Below are positions 10,501 through 21,600 of a stretch of 60,887 nt of DNA, in pieces. The stretch lies in contig BBXU01002659.1 of assembly GCA_001598975.1 (NCBI GenBank), forward strand, positions 1 through 60,887, read 5' to 3'. Position 1 is the first letter of the stretch. Each line of letters begins with the position of its first letter. The notes beneath the pieces are model-generated. The model saw only the letters and a program-made list of their open reading frames with translations. It made no database searches and was not told where the DNA came from. The position numbers and the translations under genes are program-made. Source of the stretch: Parachlorella kessleri. Taxonomy: Eukaryota > Chlorophyta > Trebouxiophyceae > Chlorellales > Chlorellaceae.

Positions 10501-13288
10501 TGTCAGGGATCAGGCCTGAGAGGGGCGACGCACTGGAGGAAGTAGCCAGTGCACCAAGTTCCTCGCGCGTGGACAGTTTTGGAGGAGGGCATCCTGCAGG
10601 CGATGAGGTGACCGTCCTACGATCTCCCACAGCTCTCCTGGCAGCTGTCAGTGGCTCTCCTATAGTGCAGGCTAGGCCGCCGAGTGCGCGGCTTGTAGTG
10701 GGAGGCTCGTCTTCCCTGACTCCTGCGCATGCACCAGGTTCGGAGCTCAGGCGGCGGCCCAGCAGCAGGCAAGTGGCCTCGCCAGGCACGCTATGGGCGC
10801 TGCGGGAGCGGGCGCAGCAGCCACAACATGATGCTGCAGCGGCAGGGCGTGGTGCGTCTGGTATCCATCGTGAGTGTGCCTTTGGGGATAACATGGAGAC
10901 CAGGTGGCCAGTCGGCAAGGCAAGCCTTCACAACGCAGGCATCATGCTTCGGCTGGTTGTGTGGGAATTTTGGTGCCTGGCATTGGAGTATACAGAGGCT
11001 GCTGGGCTTGCATGTAGCCCACTCAGTGTGCGGCTGGGCTGGGTATGGAATGAAGTGTTCTGGCGTGTTCTGCAGGTGCTTCACTAAGTTATCAGGGCTT
11101 GCGTGAGCAGTCTTCACAAGGAAGCCTGAGAATGAAATGTTGTTCCACGTATAGGTCCTGGCAGGCCGACATCTGCTCCTGCCACCCTGCCGGGGCTAGC
11201 TGCCAGCAGCTCAGCACATACCCCTCGGCTAGGGCATGCCCAGCCAGAACCCATCGCCCACATCGGCAGCCACGCTACTGGTAGCAGCACCTGGCGGGGG
11301 ATTGGGCAGCAGCCGGAGGACCCTGCTGTGCTGGCCTTCTACTCCCTGGCTTTCCTGTTCGGGCTGGGCAACGGCTGCATCGGCTACCTGATGCTGTACC
11401 TACGGGAGCTAGGTGCGCCGCTCCTCCAGCAGCATCACATAGTACGGTAGCCCCCGCAGCCGGTGCCTGCACTGGCGCACCATTTAGGACTCTTTCTCAG
11501 CAGTATCGTGCTGTCCACATTGGTAGCTGAGCTGCAGAGTTTGCTCGGATGTGGCGTTGCAGCCTCTGAGGGCTATGCTCACAACCACCAGCTTGATTGC
11601 TGCTGGGTAGTCTAGTCTAGTCTAGTCTAACAGCGTACCGCCACTTGACCATGCTGCCGTGGGTCCCCCAAATGGGGCCAACAAAAAGCCAGGATGTACT
11701 ATGCCCACAAACTACAAGATCCAAGTACCAACTATTAATGGCATGCACCACCCCGTCCGGACGGGGAAACCAACAAAACTGCTGGGTAACAAGTCTGTTT
11801 TTAGCGCCTGGGTCAACCTCAACCCGTTGTTTTGCCTGCAGGGGCCCCAGGGCTGCTCCTGGGGTTGTGCCTGACAGCCAACTGCTGCGGGGAGGTACCC
11901 GCCTTTTATTTCTCTGGCTGGTGGCTCAACAAACTGGGGCCGCAGAGGGCGCTAAACGTGGTGGTCCTGGGCTTTGTCATCCGCCTGGGCTCGTACTTGG
12001 TGAGTTTTTGGTGGGCATACAGGCTCATACTGGTACGCAGCCAAGATCCTGTGTTCTGTAACCCAGCGGCAACCGAGTCAGACAGATTTACAATAAGGCA
12101 TTGGTCTTGGCTGGCCAAATACATGTATGCATACTGCCAAAGGTAAGTGGGCTGCCTAGCAGCAGCCTGCGGCGTCGCATCGCAACTCTTGAACAATTTC
12201 AAAACAGGCGTGGTATGGGCAGTGCAATGAGGCACACTGGCAACTGATTGTTGATGCCAGACGCCGCTGCCTTCGAATACCCGAAAACCGTCAATGTGCG
12301 CCTTTGTTACCCGTGCAGTGACTGTGTGTGCTTTGCAGCTGCTGCCCCATCTAAGCAGTCTTTGGTGGGTGCTGGCTGTGGAGGTGTTTCAGGGCCTGAC
12401 CTTTGCGGGTGCAATGGCAGCAGGGACCGCTACCTGCAAACGTATTGCAGCCCCGCACCTGCGCTCGACTACGCAGGCGAGTGTCTCTCGGTGCATACTA
12501 GACTCGGGCAGCCTGGTCAGGTCACAGCAGGGCAGGGACATCCAAGCTCTGCATGTCATGTATGTCGCCCACAAGGCATTGGTGAGGCCTGATGCAGAGC
12601 GGGCGCTGGTCATGGTTGGCCATGGTTCGTCCGGACTGGCCTGGTGTGCGCAGGCCGTCTTTTCCAGCCTCTACTTCGGCTTGGGCCCTGCACTGTCAGG
12701 GCTAGCAGGCGGCTACATGTATGCGGCCTGGGGTCTCAGGCAAGTACGCCAGTGCCAAAGCTGTGAGGTCTAGCAGCATGCATGTGCTTGGTCTTGGGTG
12801 TGTCCATGGGTGGGCCCTTACCGTGCCATGGCGGCAACTGCAGTTGTGAGACTCGCGAAGAGTGCTATTGTGTGAATAGTGCGGGTGTCGTGGAAACTTC
12901 AGTGGCCTCCCCTCAGGAAAGTCTTACTTGCAATCTCAGGGACGCATTGGTGCCTGGGTTTACCCTGGCAGGTGCCAGCCATCGTGTCACCAGGTGGTGA
13001 CAGCTGCTGCCCTGCAGGAGCATCTTCCTTGCGGGCCTCCTCACAATCGTGGCAGGCTGGATCTGCATAACCACTGCATTGGCCGTGGCCATAAGCCATC
13101 AAAAAGCCACTGCTGGCGCCCCACACCCCACTCCAACACATGGTGGAAGGCTCCACAGTGGGAGCGGCACGCCAGACATGCTGATCAAGCAGCCAAGTTT
13201 GAAACTTGGTGAGGAGCTCAGCATCGAACTGATGAAGGGGCCGAGTGATACGGTCTCCACCTGGGGCTTCAGGTGCGGCGGAAAATGA
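7556..13288 (+). CDS. MFSD6-like major facilitator transporter with a ~600-residue central insertion (5' partial)
   Basis: Exons 7556-7597, 7764-7860, 8065-8270, 8465-8504, 8797-9233, 9498-10869, 11155-11412, 11842-11999, 12339-12476, 12654-12739, 13018-13288; 1034 residues, all phases consistent. The N-half starts with AFYACYWGAG, then GFSGSQVGILSFIRPLVAAP and SALADARQVHRWVLL, the TM1-TM3 pattern of the MFS_1-like family that includes MFSD6. GFGRRRLFASLSWGILAP matches the family's GRQRLWGxxGWG element. The C-half has AFYSLAFLFGLGNGCIGYLM, the GEVPAFYFSGWWLNKLG loop, and FGLGPALSGLAGG near the end. Between the halves, about residues 160 to 775 form a low-complexity Ser/Gly/Ala/Arg-rich region. 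Substrate unknown. Three introns use GC donors, at 7861, 12477 and 12740. The starting Met exon is upstream and unresolved. Confidence 0.8.
11601..11655 (+). repeat. TAGTC-pentamer dispersed repeat, copy 1
   Basis: Four TAGTC-like pentamers are followed by TAACAGCGTACCGCCACTTG and ACCATGCTGCCG. The same arrangement recurs at 37312-37355, 39160-39215 and 41210-41260. This copy is inside an MFS-gene intron. Confidence 0.65.
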
Positions 13289-14027
13289 AAGCAATACACG
13301 AGCCACGACCTGCAGGACTGTGAGATTTATGTGGATGGCACGCTAGGACACTTGCAGCTTCCTTTCTGCCCCTGCTCTTTGATGCAGTCCTCACCTTCCA
13401 TAAGTCGTTGAAAACGGTGAGTATAGGAGCGCCACTGTGGCGTAGCGCCTCTTCAGCATGATCCAGGCAGAGCGCCATGGCCCTCACCGCTTGATGATCT
13501 GGGATGAGGTGGGGTGGCCGCCAGATGGTATTTATGGCTGTCCAGGGCATCAAAGGTGCCCTTACTTTCTGTCAGATGGGGCAGGGCTTGATTTATAACC
13601 TAAAAAAAACAGCCGAGTCAAAACAGATGAAGATTCGCAGTGCAAAGGGCGGTGGGCAATCCCTGCTCGAACGTCTGAGGGGGGTTGTGGCGGGGTAGGG
13701 CAGGAGTGAATGACCCAGTGAGGGATGAAACAGTGTGTTGTAGGCTGGTGCATCCTGGCCATGATTTCTTGTCCTGTTTTCCGTTTTATGAGGTGGCGGC
13801 ACGCTGATTTTCCGTAACTGCTTTATCTGGACTGTCCAAAGTGTAAGATGCCATTGGTACCAGATCCGTCTTCGCGCCTTAAGAGATTGAAGCCAATAGC
13901 GTGTCGGTGGCTATGACGATCCGCACCTTTTACACATTGAAGACATAAAGGAACCGTCGCCATGACGCAGTGTACGCGGTATGCTTCACGAAAGCTGTGC
14001 CACCCCAAGATCTAACCAAGTGGCGTC
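13289..14027. other. Intergenic, MFS gene to two-TM gene
   Basis: 3' untranslated region followed by the 5' region of the next gene. A TGTAA motif lies at 13842-13846, about 550 bases after the MFS stop. An in-frame stop at 14013-14015 precedes the ATG at 14028. No coding exon is recognised. Confidence 0.4.
13842..13846 (+). terminator. Candidate TGTAA polyadenylation signal
   Basis: TGTAA is the usual poly(A) signal of Chlamydomonas-type algae. This copy is about 550 bases downstream of the MFS stop codon. It is a five-base motif, and several other genes here lack it, so support is weak. Confidence 0.3.
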
Positions 14028-17000
14028 ATGGTTGCCTGGCTCCCCGGAAGAATTAATCTTGAGCAGTATTCAGCCCGGAGGGATACGTGCACAGCGCAGG
14101 AGTTGAACAAGCTCCTGGCATCGCCCGAGTTCGGGCGATGGCAGCACGAGAAAGCGAGCAGGGAGGCTCGTTGGAGCAGCCTGCTGAGCTACGCAGGGGT
14201 TGCTGCGCTCTGCCTTTTGCTAGGTCTGGCCCTGTCGCCAGCACCCGGCAGGGGTGGCAGGCTTGAAGGCCTGGGCCCACTGGAGCCGTTGCTAGTGACA
14301 GCTAGCAACGTGAGCAGCTGGCAAACACCAGTGCTGGTGGGTATCTCTTACACGCGAGTGTAAGGCAGCTTACTTGTCCTTCCTAGGTCATAGGTGGAAC
14401 CCAAGAGAGAGTTCACTTAGAGTCGAGGCTTGTCAGAAGGGTTGTTGCCCTGCTGCTGCCTGCAGTTTGGGCAACCGGCGGTGCACCTGCGGGAGCAGCT
14501 CAGCAGGACTTGTGCCGAGCTTGGCCGAACCAAGCACAAGTTGGGAGCAGCTCCAGCAGAGAGCATGGACCTGTCCGCCAAGCTGGTCACCCAGCAGACC
14601 CAGCATGAGCAGCATGGGCAGCAGCAGCCTGAGCAGCTGGAGCCTCAGCAGCAGGATCTGGAGCAGCTCATCCACGCACGCCCCAAGCACAAGCAAGACA
14701 CTCTGCGCCAGCTTCTGTCGGGGCATCCCTCTGAGGAGCAAGAGCGCCGGCAGCAGCCTGGCCAAGAGGGGGTTGCCCCGCAAAATACGCAGTCCCAGCC
14801 ACAAAAGTCATGCCATGAGCAGCAGGGCAGCCTGGCTTCTGGCAGGAGCAGCTCTCTGGATGGGGTGCGGCCCCTTGCCGACCCCCTTCCCAGGCATGTG
14901 AAGGACCTCCCCTTCAACATCTGCTGTTGCCAGTCTCCTTTCCTTCAAAAAACCTGAGGGTCTGGGTATTTGAATGACGACTTCCGCGGGTTGGCCCACA
15001 ACATGTGTTGTGCTGACAGCCAGACACACACTTCAACAGTGGACAGTACACACATGCGTATGCCAATGTCCTCCGGTGGCTGACTTGTCTTGCTGCAGGC
15101 TGACACTGAGCGAGCTTACCACACCGGCCCTCCCAGAGGAAGGCACTGCCTCCCTGCCAGCCCGGCCTGTCTCCAGTCGCATAACCCTGCTGGGCCTACT
15201 GGCAGCAGCATGGCTTGGGCTCCTATGCCTCCGCACATATGCACTGCTGCGGCACCTGGCCCGGCAAAGCAGGCAGCTAGAGGCACAGCTGGCAAGTGCT
15301 TATGCTGCTGGTGTGGATCACAGTGGGATGAGCGCATCTACTGCCAGTCAGGTAGGCGAAGCGAGCCGGGGTTGTAGGAAAAGGTGCAGGCAGGTGCAGC
15401 GGCGTGTATAAGTTGATGGGAGTTGGGGTTTGCCTGAAGTGCGGTGCTGTACTGATATGCACCACTTTATAAGAAGCCCCATGCGGGTGTTTTTGCTGCT
15501 GCAGGCAACTGAAGCTCCCTCAGGGGCATATCAGCAGCCAGCCAGACCTAGCAGTGGGCAGGAGGAGGTCAGCACAGGTACTAGCCTCACGACACAACAG
15601 TCTACAATGTTTTTTCTACAGCTGATCGGCGAGTATCTGACGGTTTTAACAAATACCCCCCCCTGCACGTGTCAGTCGCTACTTGAAACTGCGCTGTTGC
15701 TGCATTTGCATGTTTGGCTGTACACCCAACAACAGGGTGCCCATCCCGCTGCCATGGCTGACTGAGACTAACTAGCAGGTGACATCACATGCGCTCCCTT
15801 TTGCTGTGGGCAGGCGAGTCCAAGGAGCACACCAGCAGTAGCGAAAAGAGCGGGGCCCCCAGCAGCAGTGGCAGTGGGGCTGCCGACCCCTCAGCGCCGC
15901 TCACCCCAGAGCGCCGCAGCAGCCCTGAGCCGGCCCCAGACTCGACCCGTAAGCCGCCTCCAACTCCGTCGCCACCTGCAAGGGCGTTGGCGCTGCCAGC
16001 ACATGCCCTGGCAGCGGGGGCCACCCAGCAGGAAGCAGATCACGAGCCTGGCGTGGTCGCTGGACCTTCACCGCAAACACTGCCGGCGGCGGTGCCTGCC
16101 GCACAGTGGGAAGCAGCCCTGGCAGCTGGCAGGGCGCTGGCGCCCTCAGCCCAGGGCTCGGAGGCGCAGGCGCAGGCCGGGGCCACAGCTGGGGCCCTTG
16201 ACTCGGGTGGGGGCCCTCAGACGGCGCCCTCTGCTCCCCAGCTGGAGGGGGCGAGAGTTTTCCAGCACTACTTGGCAGAGCGGGGGGCGGTTGCGGTGGA
16301 GGCAGCCCAGGTGCAGGCAAGTCTGCAGGAGGCTGTCTCTGGTGACACAGGTTGGGTCCCCCTCCTCAGATAGGCTCCAGTTTCGCCATGGCTGCATGTG
16401 TGGGAGCGGCTATCCCTTGAGAGGTCGTAGTTGTTCTGCAGCGCTCCTGCCTGGCTCAGCCCAGCCCTGTGCCTTCACACTGAGAGGCAGGCGCAGAGCT
16501 GCATTGTTAGTCGGTTCAAGGCATGCGGATTTTACTAAATCCTCTAGTGGGAGGTCAAGCTGCCCACGACTGTATTTGTATCTGTACATTTGTGCAGGAG
16601 CTCCTAGCCTCAGCGCAGGAGTTGGCCCAGCTCAAGGCTGGGAGTTCCCCATCAGCTGTAAAGGGTGATGAGGGGGCCTTGGGCGACGCCACAGGGGAGC
16701 AGGGGCACGAGCAGGCAAAGCAGCAGCCACAGCCAGCCCTGGAGGGGGCCACAGGGCAGCATACGTCTGAGCTTTCAAGAGCAGGGCAGCATGCACAGCA
16801 GGGCCTTGAAGCGTGCTTGATGGTGGCGGAGCCGCCCCGCCCCCGCAAAGAACAGCCTCGGACGGCGGTCAAGCCTGGGGAGGCGCCGGCGCCAGCAGCA
16901 CATGGCACAAGCAGCGATGGCCGGCAGCACTTGAAGAAGCGGCAGCAGCAGCACAGTCCGCAGGAGCAGGAGGAGGAGAACGGCGTAGACATGCACTTGT

Positions 17001-17392
17001 GGCAGGCAGCGGGTTCCTCTCACTGGGAGCGAGGCTCAGCCGAGCACAGCGCAGTGGGCCTGGGGTCGCCTGAGGGGCCGTTGGGCCTCTCCTCGCACCC
17101 AGTGCCAGGCACTGAGGGGGGGAGCGAGTCTGCTGATGAGTCATTGGATGACTCACCACAGGAGCCACAGGGCGGAAGCAGCTGGGTGAGCGAGGACGGC
17201 AGGCAGACTCCCTCAGACCCCTTGAAGCAAGCAGGCGGGCCCCTGGGAAACAGAGAACATCCACCCAAGGATGCCCTGGTACCCAGCCTAGTCTGGCTAA
17301 AGTCTATGGGCAGGAGCAGGAGCACTGGGAGTGAGAGAGGGCAGCGGGCATCATTGGGCGACCACCGCAGCATCCGGCGAAGTAATGGGTGA
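14028..17392 (+). CDS. Unknown two-TM, Gln/Glu-rich protein
   Basis: Exons 14028-14336, 14466-14893, 15099-15351, 15505-15577, 15814-16316, 16598-17392; 786 residues. The ATG is fixed by an in-frame stop 15 bases upstream. A first hydrophobic segment, SYAGVAALCLLLGLALS, lies near residue 60. A second, ITLLGLLAAAWLGLLCLRTY, is encoded by exon 3. Between them is a hydrophilic Gln/Glu/His-rich stretch of coiled-coil character. The C-terminal half is Ser/Pro/Ala/Gln-rich, with acidic SADESLDDSPQEPQ and basic RSRSTGSERGQR patches, and looks disordered. No family is recognised. Two joins use GC donors: 16317 (GCAAGT, good consensus) and 14894 (GCATGT, chosen because it is the donor that keeps the phase; less certain). 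Confidence 0.65.
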
Positions 17393-17907
17393 ACCCTGCT
17401 GCCTCCCAGCCATTTGCCAGCAAGATAGAAGGGGGCAATGCCAACAGTGAGGATGTTGGCTGTGATCTAGCGGGGCTCACTGAGCGACATCTAATTACTT
17501 TTAGTACGCGGTGCGAGTTGAGGTACTTATAACACATGGCAGAAGAGTGAGGCTTTCGAGCTGCCTCCAGCCTTATTCAATTGCAAGAAGTTTGTGATAC
17601 CTTTCGAAGCATTTGTACCGTCATGTGCATGTGGACCTTGCAGTTGGTGTGTTTGAAAATTGGAGGGGTTGACTTGATGATTTGATGCCGCCCAATCCGA
17701 CGCATGACAAATGCAGCTAACGCCAGACATCTTGCCTGCCTGCTTCCGGTAGGAATTTATTATACACTCTAGCCTGCTGCATTGACGTCGTGTGACTGCT
17801 ACACGGGGGACAAAATTGTAGGTATTGTAGGTGGCTTGTAGTACATGACCTTGACCTCTGACTTCTTTTGCCTTTCACTGCTGCCGTGACTTCACATCTC
17901 ACAAGGA

Positions 17908-17912
17908 TTACA
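17908..17912 (-). terminator. Candidate TGTAA polyadenylation signal (minus strand)
   Basis: TTACA on the plus strand, so TGTAA for the GT61-A transcript, about 730 bases past its stop. It lies within 25 bases of the candidate signal of the convergent gene. Confidence 0.25.
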
Positions 17913-17927
17913 TAAGATTTTGAATTA

Positions 17928-17932
17928 TGTAA
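17928..17932 (+). terminator. Candidate TGTAA polyadenylation signal
   Basis: Plus-strand TGTAA about 540 bases after the stop of the two-TM gene, with a second copy at 17983-17987. The distance is similar to that seen after the MFS gene. Confidence 0.35.
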
Positions 17933-18638
17933 GCTTTGTTATTGTCAACGTAGCCAGAGTGTGCCAGACAGGGAAAAGTACTTGTAAACCCCAGAAATGA
18001 CACATGCGGTGGGCATATTTGGAGCTTCCTCATCCCAACGAAGGGAAACACCTGTGCAAAGCACTACATGCGAAGGTCCCGGGTACAAAACACAAAAAAA
18101 GTCAGACTTACTGACTATGAATACAAGATGAACGATTAGAAGAGAGAATGTTGCCGAATGTGTCGCCCAAACAAGACCAAGCGTACGTACAATCCCTGCA
18201 TGACTCAGCCGAGCACAAAGTACAAGTGGCCTGCTGCTTAGGCATTTAACCAAGCCCCCAGAGCATGCCTTGCATCCAGCCGTCACACTTCAACTCGAGC
18301 TTCCATACTGACTGCACCGATCACAATTCGTCAATAAAAGTAAAGTCAGCCTATCTGCTCCGGCGTGCGGCCTTCCCCTGGGCTTCGGCTCGACTCCGCC
18401 GCCCAGCGGCCATGCCAACCCCCGGCTTCACATGCACCACCGCCAGCGTCCTCCCTGCCTACCTAACTACCAAGCACCTACGAACCTACAACTAACCAAG
18501 TGGGGGCTACCTGCCAGCCACCACCCAGGATGCAGCTGGCCCTCACGCTGCTCCACTCACAGCTCCTCTACTAGCGGGTTAGTAACCCCCTGCTGGCCCT
18601 CCCCCAGCACCCCTGAGCAACCCTCTCTACCTCTTCCA

Positions 18639-21600
18639 CTACCTTTCCAGCACCAGCCCGTCCACTTGCCCGCCCTGGCTTCCGCCAGCAGCACCCCCCA
18701 GGCCGCTTGGCAGCGCCAGCGCCGCCTTGTCGTGCAGCACGCGCAGCGCCCTGCCCACCGCCGCGTGCAGCACCCGCGGCTCCACCACCAGATTGACCCC
18801 GGCCGACAGCCAGCGCCGGATGCAGGGGTCCTCCCGCTGCTCCTCGGGCAGCACGCTGCAGTCGCCGCGCTCGTAGACGGCCACCTTCTGGTCACTGCGT
18901 GCAGCGGCCACGGCAGGCAGAGCACGCCAGGTCAGGGCGCGGCTAACATGCAGTGCGGTGAGAAGCAACAGCAGTGGGAGACTAAGCATGGGTGTTTGGC
19001 TGGCCATCGCAAACACATGCAAGGTAGGGAGGGCCAGGAGCATATACAAGGATGCAAGCAGGTGCGAAGCTTGCTGCAGGTGCTGAGCGCGACGCAGGAG
19101 GCATTGTCTGCATGCTCCTCCGGGGCCAGGTGCACTCAACATCAGAACAACTACTCATATACGACTCACCTGGTAAGACCTCTCCACAGGGGGCTGTCTG
19201 CAAACTCTTCGACACGCAGGTGGGCAGCCATGCCATCGGTGTTGACCAGCGTGAGCCGCGTCACATTGTTGGCCAGCTGTAAGGCCTCCTCCTGCACACA
19301 AGGGAGACGCGAACCCGCACACTGTTGCTGGCTGGCTGCCTGTCAGTGCGGTGAAGGGTCAAGCATCCACGTCTCACAGGCTACAGGGATGAAAGGTGCA
19401 GTGCAAATGACCAGCTGGCAGTGCAACCACGGCAAGCACTGTCCCAGGAAGTGCTTGCCCCTCGCTCGGGCCTCGCTCAGACTCTAATTGACAGACGACT
19501 GCGCCCAGCCGCACGACCTCCATCGCCGCTGCAGTCACCCTCTAACCGTCGCCCCCACTGCCCAACGACATTCTCAGGGCACGCTACCTGGGCTTGATAC
19601 TCTAACATCATGGAAAGCCAATTCTAAGGCACGTCATGGAAAGCCATTTTTGAGGCACGAAGTGCAGAGCCACCCTGCTTATGCATGCCTTTCCATGGCA
19701 ATCTGCGGACGGTGCAACTACGCACATCGCAACTCACCACAAGCCGAGCCAGCTGCAGTTGGCGCTCATGGTAGGGCCTTGTCCGCGGCACCAGGTGCAG
19801 CACCACCGCCCCGCGCGGCAGCAGGAGCCAGTTAGTCAGTGCCCTGTCACCATGGAGGTGGATGGCCACCGAGGCCTGGCTCCACAGCACTGCTTGCTGC
19901 CGCAAGTTCAACCCCTGCATGGAGCAGGAATCAGCAGGGTTTGGATGCAGGTCAGTCGGTGCGCTCGCACGACACTAGGCTTCAGTAAGGGCTAACACAG
20001 TGAGCCTGATGGTGCCCGGCCGCCAAACCCCTCAGAACCCTGTCCCTCGCAATACATGGCTATAACTGTCTTTACAAGCAACAAGTCGATCCACACAACC
20101 ATGGCAACATGCTGGCTAGCGTGTTGCATGGAATCACATCCAAAGCGCTGCACATAGATGGGACTACATCGAAGGGCGCACCGCCGGACTGCGGTAGGTG
20201 ACGTTGGCGTGGCTGCCATACACCTCCTGCAGCTCCACTGACAGCTCCTGCCCATTCTCCACCTGAGCACCCTGCACCAGATAGAAGCACATTCTTAGAC
20301 ACGTCCATCCATACTAGTCTACTACTACAATAAAGCATATACTGTTCTCCACCTGGGCACCCTGCACCAGATAGAGCGGGATCTAGACAATGGTCCGTAC
20401 ATATAAATATACTACAACTATGCATGTACTGTCCTCCACCTGAAACGGACGCACAGACAGACAGAAAATGGTGGGCAAAGCGGGCTCACAAGCCGCTGCG
20501 CTCAGAGCTACTAGGCCCTTTTGTATGGCAGCAGAACAAAGGGTGGTCCTCCCTGCTGCACATCTTGGCCGCCGGGTGTAAAATCCTGCCAGTGGCCCTC
20601 AACTGCGCGCCGGTGCACAACGCCTGTTTGGTAGCTTGACTAACCTGGTGGTACTGCCTGTTGAGCACTGCTATGGACGGTGGGGAAATGGGGGCGGGGG
20701 CCTGGGCATCAAACCCGAGGCACTCCCCCAGCCGCTCCCGCCATGCCGCCAGCCGCTGAGGCCCTGCCGGGGAACTGCACGACACACAGAACAGGAGCTG
20801 TAGATGGCTGAGAGGTGATAGTAGCAGACCCGGACCTAACAGACACAGTGGCAGCAACGATGGCACAAAGCTTGCAAGGGACAAGACAGCCACAGTCCCA
20901 AGGCGTCGCGAATTTCATGGAAGACCATGTGGATGCATCAATGTACCGCCTGTACCTATACCCACGCAGAGCACCGTCAGCTCACCCGAGCCCCAGGCAG
21001 TCCTGCAGGTTCCGGCAGTCGGGGGGCTCCGGCCCAATTATCAGGGTGCCTAGCCGCACTGCTCGCTGCTGCTGCCGCTCCCAAAGCCGCTGCGGGGCCA
21101 CTGGTGTGATGCAGCTCAAGGCATCCTTGAACCAGCCTGGAGCCTTCAATGCTTCACCAGTCTGCCCACCATCTTGCTGCTGCTGCTGCTGCTGGCCCCG
21201 CTGCACTAGCAGGGGCACTACCTGCTCGCCAGCTGTGCTGTTCAGCTTGGCACCTGCAGCAGTGGCGACTGATGCAAGGTGTGTTCCTGGGTGCTGCAAT
21301 GCATTGTGTCAGACAGGGCACTAAACCAGGATCTGCCAGGAAGTACTAGAATGCTGGCTTTTCCAGCCAGCTGCTTGATCAAAGGACGCTCACATTGGAA
21401 GCCGGCACGCGCCTGCAGCTTGCCACCATCAAGAGCCAACACATATCCCTCTATGCCTCACCAGGAGCTGGGTACTACACCGCCCCACTTGCCTTGGTGG
21501 AGCTGCAGCGTGCTGTGCAGCAGGGGCAGCATGCTTAGCATGGACCCAAAGTAGTCCCTCTCTGTCACAACTCCGTCCTCCCCTGCAGTACAAGTATTAT

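Larger units (their letters stand above)
17393..18638. other. Convergent intergenic region
   Basis: This is the shared 3' region of the two-TM gene (+) and GT61-A (-). It is distinctly more AT-rich than the coding DNA. TGTAA occurs on the plus strand at 17928-17932 and 17983-17987, and on the minus strand at 17908-17912, so the two transcripts may end back to back or overlap. No coding exon is seen. Confidence 0.5.

Noticed and set aside
9410..10918. 502-residue minus-strand open frame
   Set aside because: It is antisense to the long MFS exon 9498-10869. The plus-strand reading has matching exon phases on both sides, whereas the minus frame shows no splice context or recognisable motifs.
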